A stretch of 56,663 nt of DNA from Lysinibacillus pakistanensis (GTDB taxonomy: Bacteria; Bacillota; Bacilli; Bacillales_A; Planococcaceae): contig BBDJ01000035.1 of assembly GCA_001312325.1 (NCBI GenBank), positions 1 to 56,663 on the forward strand. The letters are read 5' to 3'. The notes below the pieces were generated by a model. It saw nothing but the letters and a program-made list of their open reading frames with translations, was not told the origin of the DNA and searched no databases. Within the stretch, counting starts at the first letter, position 1. Every line of letters starts with the position of its first letter. Shown in pieces: positions 20,845 to 31,654 of this stretch. The position numbers and the translations under genes are program-made.

Positions 20845-22215
20845 ATGAGCAACATTTTTGCTGTCATTTTGGCTGCAGGTCAAGGTACACGTATGAAGTC
20901 CAAATTATATAAAGTGCTCCATCCAGTATGTGGGAAGCCTATGGTTCAACATGTGGTGGATCATATTCAAACGTTAGATGTTAATCGCATCGTAACGGTC
21001 GTAGGACATGGTGCAGAAAAAGTACAACAACAGCTTGGTGATAAAAGTGAATATGTTTTACAAGCAGAACAACTAGGGACTGCACACGCTGTTCAACAAG
21101 CGGAGGCTATTTTAGGTAGTGAAGAGGGAACAACATTAGTTGTTTGTGGTGATACGCCGCTAATTCGCCCCGAAACAATGCAAGCATTATTTGAGCATCA
21201 TCAAGCAAAGGGTGCCAAAGCAACAATTTTAACTGCAATCGCGGATAATCCAACAGGTTATGGTCGCATTTTACGTGGCGATAATGGACAAGTGGAGCAA
21301 ATTGTTGAACAAAAGGATGCTTCAACAGAGCAGCAATTAGTAAAAGAAATTAATACTGGCACATACTGTTTCGATAACAAAGCGTTATTTGAGACGTTAA
21401 AACTTGTGAAAAATGACAATGCCCAAGGTGAGTATTATTTACCTGATGTCATTGAAATATTACAAAAGCAAGGCGAGATTGTTGAAGCGTATGTAACGGA
21501 AGATTTCGAGGAAACACTTGGTGTCAATGATCGTGTTGCTTTATCACAAGCAGAGACATTGATGCGTGCAAGAATTAATGAGCAGCATATGCGTAATGGT
21601 GTATCTATTATTAATCCTGAAGCAACGTATATTAGTGCAGATGCAGTGATTGGCCGTGATACGGTTATTCAACCAGGCTCTATGATTGAAGGGAAGACAG
21701 TAATTGGAGAGGACTGTCTAATTGGCCCTAATACTCAAATTATAGATAGCCGCATTGGCGATCGTACAACAGTGCATTCTTCTGTTGTGCGTGAAAGCGC
21801 TGTAGCAGAAGACACAGCGATTGGACCGTTTGCAAATATTCGACCACTTTCTACTATTGGTAGCCATGTGAAAATTGGTAACTTTGTAGAAGTGAAGAAA
21901 AGTAATCTAGGGAATGACACAAAAGTATCGCACTTAAGCTATATTGGCGATGCGGAAATTGGCAACAATGTTAATATTGGTTGTGGTTCCATTACTGTCA
22001 ACTATGACGGAAAAAACAAGTTCCAAACAATTATTGAAGATGATGTATTTGTAGGATGTAATACTAACTTAGTAGCACCAGTCAAAGTTGGAAAAGGTTC
22101 ATTTATTGCAGCAGGATCTACAATTACAAAAGAAGTTCCTGAAGACGCACTTGCAATTGCTCGTGCAAGACAAGAAAACAAACCGAATTATGTAAGCAAA
22201 TTAAATTCAAAATAA
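20845..22215 (+). CDS. glmU: Bifunctional GlmU: GlcN-1-P acetyltransferase / GlcNAc-1-P uridylyltransferase
   Basis: Makes UDP-GlcNAc for peptidoglycan and teichoic acids. The N-terminal pyrophosphorylase domain (residues 1-230) starts with [19 protein letters not shown]. The C-terminal left-handed beta-helix has hexapeptide repeats and the acetyltransferase motif [19 protein letters not shown] (catalytic His near residue 363). ATG 20845 follows GGAGG at 20832-20836. An earlier ATG at 20821 would put that site inside the gene. Intact, 456 residues, including a correct A6 run near 22012. Confidence 0.96.
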   Translation: MSNIFAVILAAGQGTRMKSKLYKVLHPVCGKPMVQHVVDHIQTLDVNRIVTVVGHGAEKVQQQLGDKSEYVLQAEQLGTAHAVQQAEAILGSEEGTTLVVCGDTPLIRPETMQALFEHHQAKGAKATILTAIADNPTGYGRILRGDNGQVEQIVEQKDASTEQQLVKEINTGTYCFDNKALFETLKLVKNDNAQGEYYLPDVIEILQKQGEIVEAYVTEDFEETLGVNDRVALSQAETLMRARINEQHMRNGVSIINPEATYISADAVIGRDTVIQPGSMIEGKTVIGEDCLIGPNTQIIDSRIGDRTTVHSSVVRESAVAEDTAIGPFANIRPLSTIGSHVKIGNFVEVKKSNLGNDTKVSHLSYIGDAEIGNNVNIGCGSITVNYDGKNKFQTIIEDDVFVGCNTNLVAPVKVGKGSFIAAGSTITKEVPEDALAIARARQENKPNYVSKLNSK

Positions 22216-22238
22216 TTATCAACTAAACAGGAGCCATC

Positions 22239-23198
22239 ATGCCGTATCATTATGCAAACTCACAATTAAAAATATTTTCACTTAATTCCAATAATCCACT
22301 TGCTCAAGAAATCGCGCAAGAAATGGGTGTTGAATTAGGTAAATCTTCTGTTAAGCACTTCAGCGATGGAGAGATTCAAATTAGCATTGAAGAAAGTATT
22401 CGTGGTTGTGATGTGTTTATCGTGCAATCAACTTCTGCACCAGTAAACGAACATTTAATGGAGCTTTTAATTATGGTGGATGCAGTTAAACGTGCATCTG
22501 CTCGTACAGTAAACGTCGTAATGCCTTATTATGGTTATGCACGCCAAGATCGTAAAGCAAAAGCGCGCGAGCCAATTACAGCTAAATTAGTGGCAAACTT
22601 ACTTGAAACAGCTGGTGCAACACGTGTTATCGTTTTAGATTTACACGCACCTCAAATTCAAGGTTTCTTCGATATCTTGATCGACCACTTAATGGCGGTA
22701 CCTTTATTATCTGATTACTTCAAATCAAAAGGTATTCCAGCGGATGAAATTGTAGTAGTTTCTCCAGATCATGGTGGTGTAACACGTGCTCGTAAAATGG
22801 CAGAACGTTTAAAAGCACCGATTGCAATTATTGACAAACGTCGTCCAAAACCAAACGTTGCAGAAGTAATGAACATTGTTGGTAATGTTGATGGTAAAGT
22901 GGCAATCTTGATTGATGATATTATTGACACAGCGGGAACGATTACGATTGGTGCAGATGCATTACGTGCTGCTGGTGCGAAGGAAGTTTATGCTTGCTGC
23001 TCTCACCCAGTACTATCCGGCCCAGCTATTGAACGTATCGAAAACTCTGCAATCAAAGAATTGGTTGTAACAAATACAATTCAGCTTGCTGAGGAGAAAA
23101 AATCGCCAAAAATTACAGAGCTTTCTGTAGCTAAATTAATGGCTGATGCAATTTCTCGTGTCTATGAAAACAAATCTGTAAGTACTCTATTTGATTAA
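22239..23198 (+). CDS. prs: Ribose-phosphate pyrophosphokinase
   Basis: Synthesises PRPP from ribose-5-phosphate and ATP for nucleotide, His and Trp synthesis. Visible motifs are the flexible-loop [25 protein letters not shown], and the PRPP-binding [15 protein letters not shown] (residues about 222-236). ATG 22239 follows AGGAGCC. Intact, 319 residues. It forms a unit with glmU, 23 bases upstream. Confidence 0.96.
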   Translation: MPYHYANSQLKIFSLNSNNPLAQEIAQEMGVELGKSSVKHFSDGEIQISIEESIRGCDVFIVQSTSAPVNEHLMELLIMVDAVKRASARTVNVVMPYYGYARQDRKAKAREPITAKLVANLLETAGATRVIVLDLHAPQIQGFFDILIDHLMAVPLLSDYFKSKGIPADEIVVVSPDHGGVTRARKMAERLKAPIAIIDKRRPKPNVAEVMNIVGNVDGKVAILIDDIIDTAGTITIGADALRAAGAKEVYACCSHPVLSGPAIERIENSAIKELVVTNTIQLAEEKKSPKITELSVAKLMADAISRVYENKSVSTLFD

Positions 23199-23220
23199 TA
23201 AATATATGGCTAAATAAAGA

Positions 23221-23254
23221 ACAAATCTATCTTTACGGGTAGATTTGTTTTTTT
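23221..23254 (+). terminator. Terminator after prs
   Basis: A 9-bp stem ACAAATCTA/TAGATTTGT with a 10-base loop and an eight-T run. Confidence 0.8.
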
Positions 23255-23446
23255 TATAGGGCTCTTTTGTGTGAATTTTCTTATAAAAGGGTATAATGGT
23301 AATTGTGACTTAATAATATTTCACGACTAACAAAGAGAGAAGTGAATATTATTATAGCCTTCATCAAATGTCATGCGTAGCTTTTAAATGTAGTGACATT
23401 CGTAGTAAGGCGTAAATAATTTTTCTTGGAAGGGGAAGATATAGAT

Positions 23447-24025
23447 ATGAGTACAGTATTAAGTGTTACAAAGCGCGAAGCTGGGCATCGTTCGACTTTA
23501 ACCCAACTTAGAAAAGGGGGAGCCATTCCTGCGGTTATTTACGGCTATAATTTAGATTCAACCCCAATTTCTATTTCAGCGAAGGAATTCAAAAAATCCA
23601 TTCAAAAAAATGGACAGAACAGTGTGTTCTCGATGGAGTTAGAAGGGAACAAAGTAAATGTTGTTGTGTCAGAAATCCAACAATGCTCTTTAAGAGATGA
23701 AGTGAACCATGTTGATTTTCTTGCTATTAATATGTCTGAAGCATTAGAAGCAGATGTCCCTATTAAACTGGTTGGTGAGTCAATTGGTGTCAGCGAGGGC
23801 GGCATTTTGATGCAGCCTAATTTAGAGATGAAAATTAAAGTAAAACCGGCTGAATTGCCTGAAGCAATTGAAATTGATATTACGAATCTAAAAATTGGCG
23901 AAACCATTACAGTTGCTGAAATTCGTGAAAGTATTGGTTTTGATGTTGTTAGTGAAGATGATCATATTTTGGTCACACTTATGGCTCCGGCTACTATTGA
24001 AACTACTGAAGAAGAACAAGAATAA
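23447..24025 (+). CDS. ctc: Ribosomal protein bL25, Ctc form
   Basis: 5S rRNA-binding ribosomal protein of the long TL5/Ctc type, a general-stress protein in B. subtilis. The N-terminal L25 domain (residues 1-92) is followed by the Ctc beta domain (GESIGVSEGGILMQPNLEM) and an acidic tail. ATG 23447 is chosen, with AAGGGGAAG upstream; a TTG seven codons earlier overlaps that site. Intact at 192 residues, including genuine A6 and A7 runs at 23591-23610. No good sigma-B promoter was seen; TATAAT at 23292-23297 lacks a clear -35. Confidence 0.93.
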   Translation: MSTVLSVTKREAGHRSTLTQLRKGGAIPAVIYGYNLDSTPISISAKEFKKSIQKNGQNSVFSMELEGNKVNVVVSEIQQCSLRDEVNHVDFLAINMSEALEADVPIKLVGESIGVSEGGILMQPNLEMKIKVKPAELPEAIEIDITNLKIGETITVAEIRESIGFDVVSEDDHILVTLMAPATIETTEEEQE

Positions 24026-24037
24026 CAATATACTGCT

Positions 24038-24078
24038 AGGCTATTAAAGAGGCTATACTTCTTTAATAGCCTTTTTTT
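24038..24078 (+). terminator. Terminator after ctc
   Basis: A perfect 13-bp stem AGGCTATTAAAGA/TCTTTAATAGCCT with a 9-base loop and T tail. Confidence 0.9.
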
Positions 24079-24330
24079 ATCTTCTTTTTTTGTATCGTAA
24101 GCGTAGCGGCAAATACGGAAGACTCCCATCTCTACAGGTCATGAGATGAATGTGGCCTTTCTGCGGTATCAAATGCCTACTGAATGAAGATAAAGCCTCT
24201 GGCGGATGTCACGGATTTTCAAAGGAATGAATAGTGCAAGCACAATTCGAAATCCAGACGCATTGTTTATCTATGCGAAAGCGAAGCGACAGCAACAATT
24301 ACGCTAAGGCGAAATTGATTTTAAATATTT
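24079..24330. repeat. Intergenic repeat element, copy B
   Basis: Related to 20214-20345. It shares GTATCG.AAGCG.AGCGGC, CTACAGGT, GCCTACTGAATGAAG, ATAAAGCCTC and CACGGATTTTCAAAGGAATG. The interleaved inverted pairs are decayed: TTTATCTTC still pairs with GAAGATAAA, while the inner pair is partly lost. The tail has AATTCGAAATC (24244-24254), TGCGAAAGCGAAG and CAATTACGCT. With the ctc terminator it explains the 390-base gap before pth. No gene. Confidence 0.65.
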
Positions 24331-24415
24331 TTTTATGCAAGAATGTACAAAATGCTTTCTTAGTGTACGATATGGTAAAATAATGACTATTAGATGGAAA
24401 AGAAGAGAGGTACTT

Positions 24416-24976
24416 ATGAAAATTATCGTTGGGTTAGGGAATCCAGGTAAACCTTATGAACATACAAGACATAATATAGGCTTTGATATTATTGATGCAA
24501 TAGCTGAAAAATGGGGTGCATCTTTAACAAATTCAAAATTTAATGGGATGTATGCAACTGTACATCGTCCAGAAGGAAAGGTTCTACTTGTTAAACCTTT
24601 AACATATATGAATTTATCAGGGGAATGTGTTGGACCTCTTATGAATTATTTTAATATTGATGTGGAAAACTTAATTGTTATCTATGATGATTTAGATTTA
24701 GAAACAGGTAAATTGCGCCTTCGTCAAAAAGGTAGTGCGGGTGGACATAACGGAATTAAGTCATTGATTCATCATTTAGGCACACAAGAGTTTAATCGTA
24801 TTCGTGTTGGGGTGAGTCGCCCACCTGCTGGTATGAAGGTCGCAGATTATGTGTTGTCAAAATTTTCGAAAGAAGACCAAGGTGCCATTCAGAACGCTAT
24901 TGAGAAGTGTGTAAATGCTGTTGAAGCATCTCTTACAAAGCCATTTCTTGATGTCATGAACCATTTTAACGGATAA
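24416..24976 (+). CDS. pth: Peptidyl-tRNA hydrolase
   Basis: Releases tRNA from peptidyl-tRNA that drops off ribosomes (spoVC in B. subtilis). Signature [20 protein letters not shown] includes Asn and the catalytic His (residues about 10 and 20). [10 protein letters not shown] and the [11 protein letters not shown] segment are also conserved. ATG 24416 has AGAGAGG upstream. Intact, 186 residues. Located between ctc and fin as expected. Confidence 0.95.
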   Translation: MKIIVGLGNPGKPYEHTRHNIGFDIIDAIAEKWGASLTNSKFNGMYATVHRPEGKVLLVKPLTYMNLSGECVGPLMNYFNIDVENLIVIYDDLDLETGKLRLRQKGSAGGHNGIKSLIHHLGTQEFNRIRVGVSRPPAGMKVADYVLSKFSKEDQGAIQNAIEKCVNAVEASLTKPFLDVMNHFNG

Positions 24977-25082
24977 CCAAATACCAAAGGTGGTATTATT
25001 GATAGTCTCCAACACAAAGCGAAGATTATTCTTTTTTTTAGTCCAAGAAATAAAACATTCATGTTTGTGGATATTGGATAGT

Positions 25083-25112
25083 GCATAATCCTTTTTAGAA
25101 ATGTCTATACTT
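25083..25112 (+). promoter_or_regulatory. Candidate sigma-F promoter of fin
   Basis: GCATA (25083-25087), 15-base spacer, GTCTATACTT (25103-25112), close to the sigma-F pattern GYWTA-N15-GGNRANAHTW. In B. subtilis fin is a sigma-F gene. Confidence 0.6.
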
Positions 25113-25148
25113 TAAGTAGTAAGTTGCTTAAAGGAGGATGATTTGGAG

Positions 25149-25376
25149 ATGTCAGTTCGCTATCGATGTCGGCATTGTGAAGTAGAAATAGGGACTCTCC
25201 CATTTGATGCAGATGATACAATTCGAAAGCTGCATATTTTCGAATTGGGAGAAGCGGATGATTATGTTGAGAAAGACCAACATGGACACACGACTGTGCA
25301 CTGCATTTGTGAGCAATGTGAGGATTCGCTGAGACAATATCCAGATTATCATGCACTCAATAAATGGATTCAATAA
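25149..25376 (+). CDS. fin: Anti-sigma-F factor Fin (YabK)
   Basis: Forespore protein that in B. subtilis binds sigma-F and helps the switch to sigma-G. It has a zinc-ribbon arrangement, CRHCEV (residues about 7-12) and CICEQCEDSL (residues about 53-62). ATG 25149 aligns with the known N-terminus (M-x5-CRHC). A TTG at 25143 is nearer AAGGAGG and remains possible. Intact, 75 residues. A sigma-F-like promoter precedes it and mfd follows, as in B. subtilis. Confidence 0.88.
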   Translation: MSVRYRCRHCEVEIGTLPFDADDTIRKLHIFELGEADDYVEKDQHGHTTVHCICEQCEDSLRQYPDYHALNKWIQ

Positions 25377-25516
25377 TTGGAGAGATGCTTTGACGCACAT
25401 TGTATGCGTTCAAAGCTTTTTCCATTTAATATAATGAACAAAAAAATTGATACGTATTATCGTACTAGATTCATAGTATATGGCGATAGAATTACGGCTG
25501 AAAGGAGCTTTTGACT

Positions 25517-28500
25517 GTGGAAGTTTTACGACAGTTAGTGTCGCAGGACAAACATATTACATCATTTTTACAGGAGATTCAGAGCGGTCATACTGCAGCA
25601 CAGCTTATTACAGGACTAACAGGGAGCGCACGCCCAGTAATGGTCGATGCGTTATTCGAATATGTACAAAAGCCGATTTATATAGTTTCTCCAAATTTAT
25701 TGCAAGCACAAAAGATGGTTGATGAGCTTGCTGGAATTTTAGGTGAAGAGTATGTTCATTATTATCCTGCCGATGAATTTATTGCTGCAGATTTATCTGT
25801 AGCGTCACCCGAGTTACGTGCGGAACGTATAGCTACACTTGATTGTCTAGCAAGAGGTGAAAAGGCTGTTTATGTAATACCAGTTGCAGGCTTACGTAAA
25901 ATGATGCAGCCAAAAGAGCATTGGCTACAATACTATTTACAAACTGCAGTAGGAGAAGATATTCAAATTGATGAATGGCTACAAACATTAGTGGAAATGG
26001 GATACGTCCGCAATTCAATGGTGACAACACCTGGTGAATTTGCGTTACGTGGCGGTATTTTAGATATTTACCCTCCATATTTAGAGTCCCCAATTCGTAT
26101 TGAGTTATTCGATACAGAGGTGGATTCAATTCGAACATTTTCAGCAGATGATCAGCGATCCATTGATAAATTACAAACAATCCGCATCCTCCCTGCTTCA
26201 GAAGCGATTTTAACAAGGGAAGAAAGAGTGGCATTGGCTGGTCGCCTAGAAACCGCATTAGCAACAAGCTTAAAGAAGGTTAAAAAACAGGAGACAAAAG
26301 AGCTACTGTATCAGCATATTCAATATGATATTGAATTGTTACAGCAGGGCAACTTACCGGACTATGTAAACAAATATGGTTCGTTGTTGTATGAGAAAAC
26401 AGCGTATCTGGGTGACTACTTTGCTCATGATGGAATCGTGTTATTTGATGAGCTTGGTCGTATTCAAGAAGTGATGGATGCTTGGGAACGTGAAGAGGAT
26501 GAATGGTTTTTATCGTTAATTGAAGAAGGTAAAATGGTCCATGATGTAAAGCCAGCTTTCTCCTTAAAAGAAATTTTGGCAATGCTGTCACAGCAAAAAT
26601 TGTATTTCTCCCTATTTTCTCGAACATTTGCAGGTGTAACATTTAATAAGACAACGAATTTTTCTTGTAAGCCAATGCAACAGTTTCATGGGCAAATGGC
26701 ATTGTTACAAAGTGAGGTTGAACGTTGGTTACTTGGTAAATTTACAGTACTTATCGTTGCTCGAGATAAAGAGCGTGTTAAACGCGTTCAGCAGATGCTA
26801 GAGGAATATGATATTCATACAGTAAATGGTAAGCCGACAGAGCCAGGTATTTATATTGTAGATGGTACGCTTTCTAGTGGATTTGAGCTACCTCTACAAC
26901 GATTAGCCATTGTGACGGAGGATGAGCTTTTTAAGCAGCAGGTAAAGAAAAAAAGCACGTCCTCAAAAAAATGACCAATGCAGAACGTATTAAAAGCTAT
27001 ACTGAAATTAAAGCTGGTGACTACGTTGTCCATGTTCATCATGGTATTGGTAAATATATAGGTGTAGAAACCTTAGAGGTAAATGGTACACATAAAGATT
27101 ATTTACACATTCGCTACCGAGCTGATGATAAATTATATGTGCCAGTAGAGCAAATCGACTTGATTCAAAAATATGTGGCATCTGAAGACCGTGAACCGAA
27201 GCTACATAAACTTGGTGGGGCAGAATGGAAAAAGACCAAAGCTAAGGTATCCTCTGCTGTGCAGGATATTGCTGATGATTTGATTAAGCTCTACGCGAAA
27301 CGTGAAGCAGAGAAGGGACATTCATTTGCTCCTGACAATGATGATCAGCGCAATTTTGAAGCTTCCTTCCCTTATGAAGAAACAGAGGATCAATTACGTT
27401 CCATTGTTGAAGTTAAGCGTGATATGGAGCGTGAACGCCCTATGGACCGCCTTGTATGTGGTGACGTGGGCTATGGTAAAACAGAGGTTGCTATTCGGGC
27501 TGCATTTAAAGCGATACAGGATGGAAAACAAGTAGCCTTTCTTGTACCTACAACGATTTTGGCTCAGCAGCATTACGAAACAATTCGTGAGCGCTTCCAG
27601 GACTTTGCGATAAATGTTGGTCTCCTATCTCGTTTCCGTACAAAAAAAGAGCAAACTGCAACGCTAAAGGGGTTAAAGGAAGGGCAAGTTGATATTGTAA
27701 TAGGTACACACCGAATTTTATCGAAAGATTTAATGTTCCAAGACCTTGGACTGCTTATTGTCGATGAGGAGCAGCGTTTTGGTGTAACTCATAAGGAAAA
27801 GATTAAACAGTTAAAAACGAATGTAGATGTCTTAACACTTACTGCTACACCAATTCCAAGAACGCTTCATATGTCAATGGTAGGTGTCCGTGATTTATCT
27901 GTCATTGAAACACCTCCAGCCAATCGTTTTCCTGTCCAAACGTATGTAATGGAGCATAGTGGAGCATTAGTACGTGAAGCCATTGAACGAGAAATGGCAC
28001 GTGGAGGGCAAGTGTTCTATTTATACAATCGTGTAGAGGACATGGCTCGAAAGGTTGAAGAAATTCAAGTACTTGTACCAGAAGCACGTGTAGGACATGC
28101 ACATGGTAAGATGACAGAATCAGAGCTAGAATCCGTAATATTAGCCTTTTTAGAAGGTGACTATGATGTTCTTGTAACAACGACAATTATTGAGACGGGC
28201 GTCGATATACCGAATGTAAATACATTGATTGTGCATGATGCTGACCGAATGGGCTTGGCACAGCTCTATCAATTGCGTGGACGTGTAGGTCGTTCCAATA
28301 GGGTAGCTTATGCATACTTTATGTATCAACGTGATAAGGTTTTAACAGACGTAGCGGAGCAGCGATTACAGGCAATTAAAGAATTTACAGAGCTTGGATC
28401 AGGCTTTAAAATTGCAATGCGAGATTTATCTATCCGAGGTGCTGGGAACCTACTGGGAGCCCAGCAGCATGGCTTTATCGATTCAGTAGGCTTTGATTTA

Positions 28501-29034
28501 TATTCACAAATGCTAGAAGAAGCAATTGCAGAACGTCAAACAGGTGTGAAAAAAAGAAGAAAGACCTGATATTGAAATTTTAGTAAGTGTTGATGCGTAT
28601 ATACCAGATGCCTACATTCCAGATGGCTATCAAAAAAATTCAAATGTATAAACGTATTAAAGCGATGGATCAGGTGGAAGAATATCATGAAATCTTTGAG
28701 GAATTAGAAGACCGATTTGGAGATCTTCCGATTGAGACGGAGCGCTTACTAAAAATTGCACGTATGAAGGTATGGGGCTTAAATGCGGGTGTAATGTCAG
28801 TAAAGGAGAAGCAAAAAATTATTACCATTTTATTATCAGAAGAAGGTACAGCAAATGTCGATGGTGGTAAAATTGTGGAGCAATCCATGAAATTTGAACG
28901 TGCTGTTGGCTTTGGTATGGACAACATGCAATTGAAATTAACAATTGATGAACGAAAGTGTGGAAAATATCTGCCTTTTGATATTTTAGAAGAATTGATG
29001 CAAATGATCTCTAATGCAAAAAAAACAACCTTAA
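25517..29034 (+). CDS. mfd: Transcription-repair coupling factor Mfd (frameshifted)
   Basis: Removes stalled RNA polymerase and recruits UvrAB. Order: UvrB-like N-terminal domains, RNA polymerase-interaction domain ([15 protein letters not shown]), translocase motors with [12 protein letters not shown] (Walker A) and IVDEEQRFG, the TRG region, and a C-terminal domain. GTG 25517 lies 9 bases after AAAGGAG. Extra bases occur in A7 26948-26954, A7 26965-26971, A7 28549-28555 and A7 28632-28638. A further A8 (29018-29025) seems also one too long. With seven it stops at 29032-29034 (NAKKQP), whereas as written it reads through its own terminator to 29084. Corrected length is 1170 residues. Confidence 0.94.
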
Positions 29035-29039
29035 AAGAC

Positions 29040-29082
29040 AAGCTGATTGTATCTTACCATAGGATAACAATCAGCTTTTTTT
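29040..29082 (+). terminator. Terminator after mfd
   Basis: A perfect 11-bp stem AAGCTGATTGT/ACAATCAGCTT with a T run. As written the mfd frame runs through it, one sign that the A8 at 29018 is miscounted. Confidence 0.85.
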
Positions 29083-29247
29083 AATGAGTTAAATTTTTTT
29101 CAATAATCACTAATAGAAAGTTATTCAAATGGTTATTCTAAGGAAAGATGATTAAGGTTAAATTCTACATGCAAATAGCCTTTTAAGCATGATTTTAAGG
29201 TATTTGGAAAATGTTGTTGGCTGTGAAATCCTTTTTCTTCAGTTTTT

Positions 29248-29277
29248 GCATAGATTGTTTTATAAAAAACCATACTA
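29248..29277 (+). promoter_or_regulatory. Sigma-G promoter of spoVT
   Basis: GCATA (29248-29252), 18-base spacer, CATACTA (29271-29277), a near-perfect forespore sigma-G promoter. spoVT is sigma-G controlled in B. subtilis. Confidence 0.75.
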
Positions 29278-29321
29278 TAGTTGAATAAAAATTTCATTGT
29301 AGCGAAAGCGAGGCATTAAGA

Positions 29322-29860
29322 ATGAAGGCAACAGGAATTGTTCGTCGTATTGATGATTTAGGGCGTGTGGTTATTCCAAAAGAAATTCGTAGGACGCTAC
29401 GTATTCGTGAGGGTGACCCGCTAGAAATTTATACAGATCGTGAAGGCGAAGTCATTTTAAAGAAATATTCTCCTATTAATGATTTGGGGGAATTTGCAAG
29501 AGAGTATGTTGAAACATTGTATGAAACGTTAGGTACTCCTGCATTTGTAACCGATCGAGATGAAGTAATAGCGGTCGCAGGTATCGGTAAAAAAAGAATA
29601 CATTAATCGTCGCATTACCTCCTTTGCAGAAGGTTTTATGGACGAGCGTTCAACAAAAATAGAAAAAAATGGAAACAACTATCGAGATTGTTCCTGGACA
29701 ATATGAGCAAGTAAAGTCATATTGTGCAACACCTATAATGGTAAATGGTGATCCGATCGGCTGTATTATCGTTTTATCAAAAGTACACTTTGTAGGCGAA
29801 GTAGAAGTAAAAGTTGTCGAAACGGCTGCAAACTTCTTAGCTAAACAAATGAATAGTTAG
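29322..29860 (+). CDS. spoVT: Stage V sporulation regulator SpoVT (frameshifted)
   Basis: Forespore transcription factor that tunes sigma-G genes. The N-terminal AbrB-like swapped hairpin MKATGIVRRIDDLGRVVIPK is followed by a GAF domain ending GEVEVKVVETAANFLAKQM. Two A7 runs (29589-29595 and 29663-29669) each have one extra A. Corrected, AGIGKKEYINRRITSF and TKIEKMETTIEIV are continuous and the protein has 178 residues, as in B. subtilis. ATG 29322 has a weak GAGGC upstream. Its N-terminus is very similar to AbrB in this window (10186), reflecting the shared fold. Confidence 0.93.
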
Positions 29861-29869
29861 TTGAAATTT

Positions 29870-29917
29870 AAAGTTATTGCGCTGACCTTTTTTGGGCTGA
29901 ACAATAACTTTTTTTTG
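29870..29917 (+). terminator. Terminator after spoVT
   Basis: Stem AAGTTATTG/CAATAACTT with a 22-base loop and an eight-T tail. Confidence 0.75.
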
Positions 29918-30022
29918 TACATAGTCTTTATGTCGATAATAAAAAGTGATGCTATCGGGCGCGTCAAACTTTTGAGATATGCTATACTATTGGCATTGTT
30001 AAAGAAGGAAAGAGGGCAATTT

Positions 30023-31645
30023 ATGTCGGAACGTTTTGGCATGAAAAGCTACATGAAGGGTGCAGCCCTACTTACGATTGCAGCTCTTATAGTAAAGGTT
30101 CTTAGTGCAATTTATCGTGTGCCTTTTCAAAATCTTGTTGGGGATGAAGGCTTTTATATTTACCAGCAAGTGTATCCAGTTATTTCTATTTTTGTCGTAT
30201 GGACATCTAGTGGCTTTGCAGTAGCCATTTCTAAGATGCTTGCAGACAATGATTGTATTGTGGACCCACTGGAGCGGAATAAAAAAAAGAAACAGTATTA
30301 TGCGTATTGTTTTAGATATTTAACAGTATTATCATTGTTGTTCTTTGCAGCTTTGTTTGGTGGAGCAGATATGATTGCACAGTTTATGGGTGATACCAAG
30401 CTTGCGCCTTTAATACGGACAGGTTCATTTATAGTACTTGTTATGCCAGCTCTTGCTGTTTTGAAAGGGGGCTTCCAATCAAGGGGGATTATGGAGCCGA
30501 TAGCCTATGCACAGGTGCTTGAGCAAGCTGTCAGAGTATCTGTTATTTTAGCAGGTACATTTATGATAATGGCGACGACAAAATCGCTATACAGTGCTGG
30601 AAAAATGGCTATAATAGGTACTGTTGTTGGTGAAGTTGTAGGTTTTATTGTGTTAGCATTTATCTTTAAAAAAAAGATTTGGATTATTAAAAGATAAGCA
30701 ATTACAGCAGCGTTTCGCTGGCTATCCAATTATTAAAGAGGTTACGCTGCTCAGCCTAAGTGTTAGTATGAGTGGCTTGTTATTGCTTGGCTATCAGTTA
30801 GTTGATTCCTTTACAATTTATTCATTGTTATTAGATAGTGGCATGGATCAAACAATGGCTAAGGAAACAAAAGGTATTTATGATCGTGGTCAACCATTGG
30901 TACAGTTAGGCGTCATTATTGCATCTTCACTTTCACTGGCAATTGTGCCACTCGTTGCACATATGTCTAAGAAAAAGGAAGGGCGTAATGCCATCCCATT
31001 TATACAGCTAACATATAGAGCATCAGTACTATTTGGAGGAGCAGCATCTTTAGGTTTAGTGCTAGTTATGCCTTATATAAATGAAATGCTCTTTAAAACG
31101 GACGCTCTGTCAGAAGTACTCATGATATATGTATTACAAATCGTTCCTTTGTCAATTATTTTGACATTCACAGCTATTTTACAAGGCTATGGAAAATTAA
31201 AAAAGCCAGCTATATTTTTAATAGTTGGTTTTATCTTAAAAATAATATTGAACGTGCTAACTATACGGTTGTTAGGCGTTTTGGGAGCAGCCGTTGCTAA
31301 CAATGTGGGATTATTGTTTACAGCCCTAATGCTTGTTTTCTATTTGAAGAAAATGACAGCAGTGCATTTAGCACCTCGCAGTTTTTATAAAAAATTTGGC
31401 ATTGCAGCAATCTCTATGACGACTGTGGTAATACTTTGGCTACAGCTCGTACCAGCATTGCTACAGCCTTTTTATCGCCTCGAATGGTGGCAGTGATAGC
31501 TGGATTCTCATCGGTGAGTATGGGTGCGTTTGTGATGATGACAGTGATTGCTAAGCTACGAGTGTTAGCAGAAAAAGAATGGTATTTACTACCGTTTGGA
31601 CGTAGAATGGCTGTTTATCAGTTATGGTTAAATCGAAAGAAGTAG
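30023..31645 (+). CDS. yabM: Polysaccharide/lipid-flippase family membrane protein YabM (frameshifted)
   Basis: MOP-superfamily exporter (SpoVB/YtgP/MurJ-like), with about 14 hydrophobic segments, likely moving a lipid-linked sugar across the membrane; the substrate is unknown. The N-terminus KSYMKGAALLTIAALIVKVL.. and FVVWTSSGFAVAISKM fit this family. ATG 30023 follows AGAGGGC. Two errors oppose each other. A8 30668-30675 is one too long (FIFKKRFGLLKDKQL when fixed), and T5 31469-31473 is one too short (LLQPFLSPRMVAVIAGF when fixed). Corrected length is 540 residues. It lies between spoVT and yabN as in B. subtilis. Confidence 0.88.
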
Positions 31646-31654
31646 GTGGATTAA

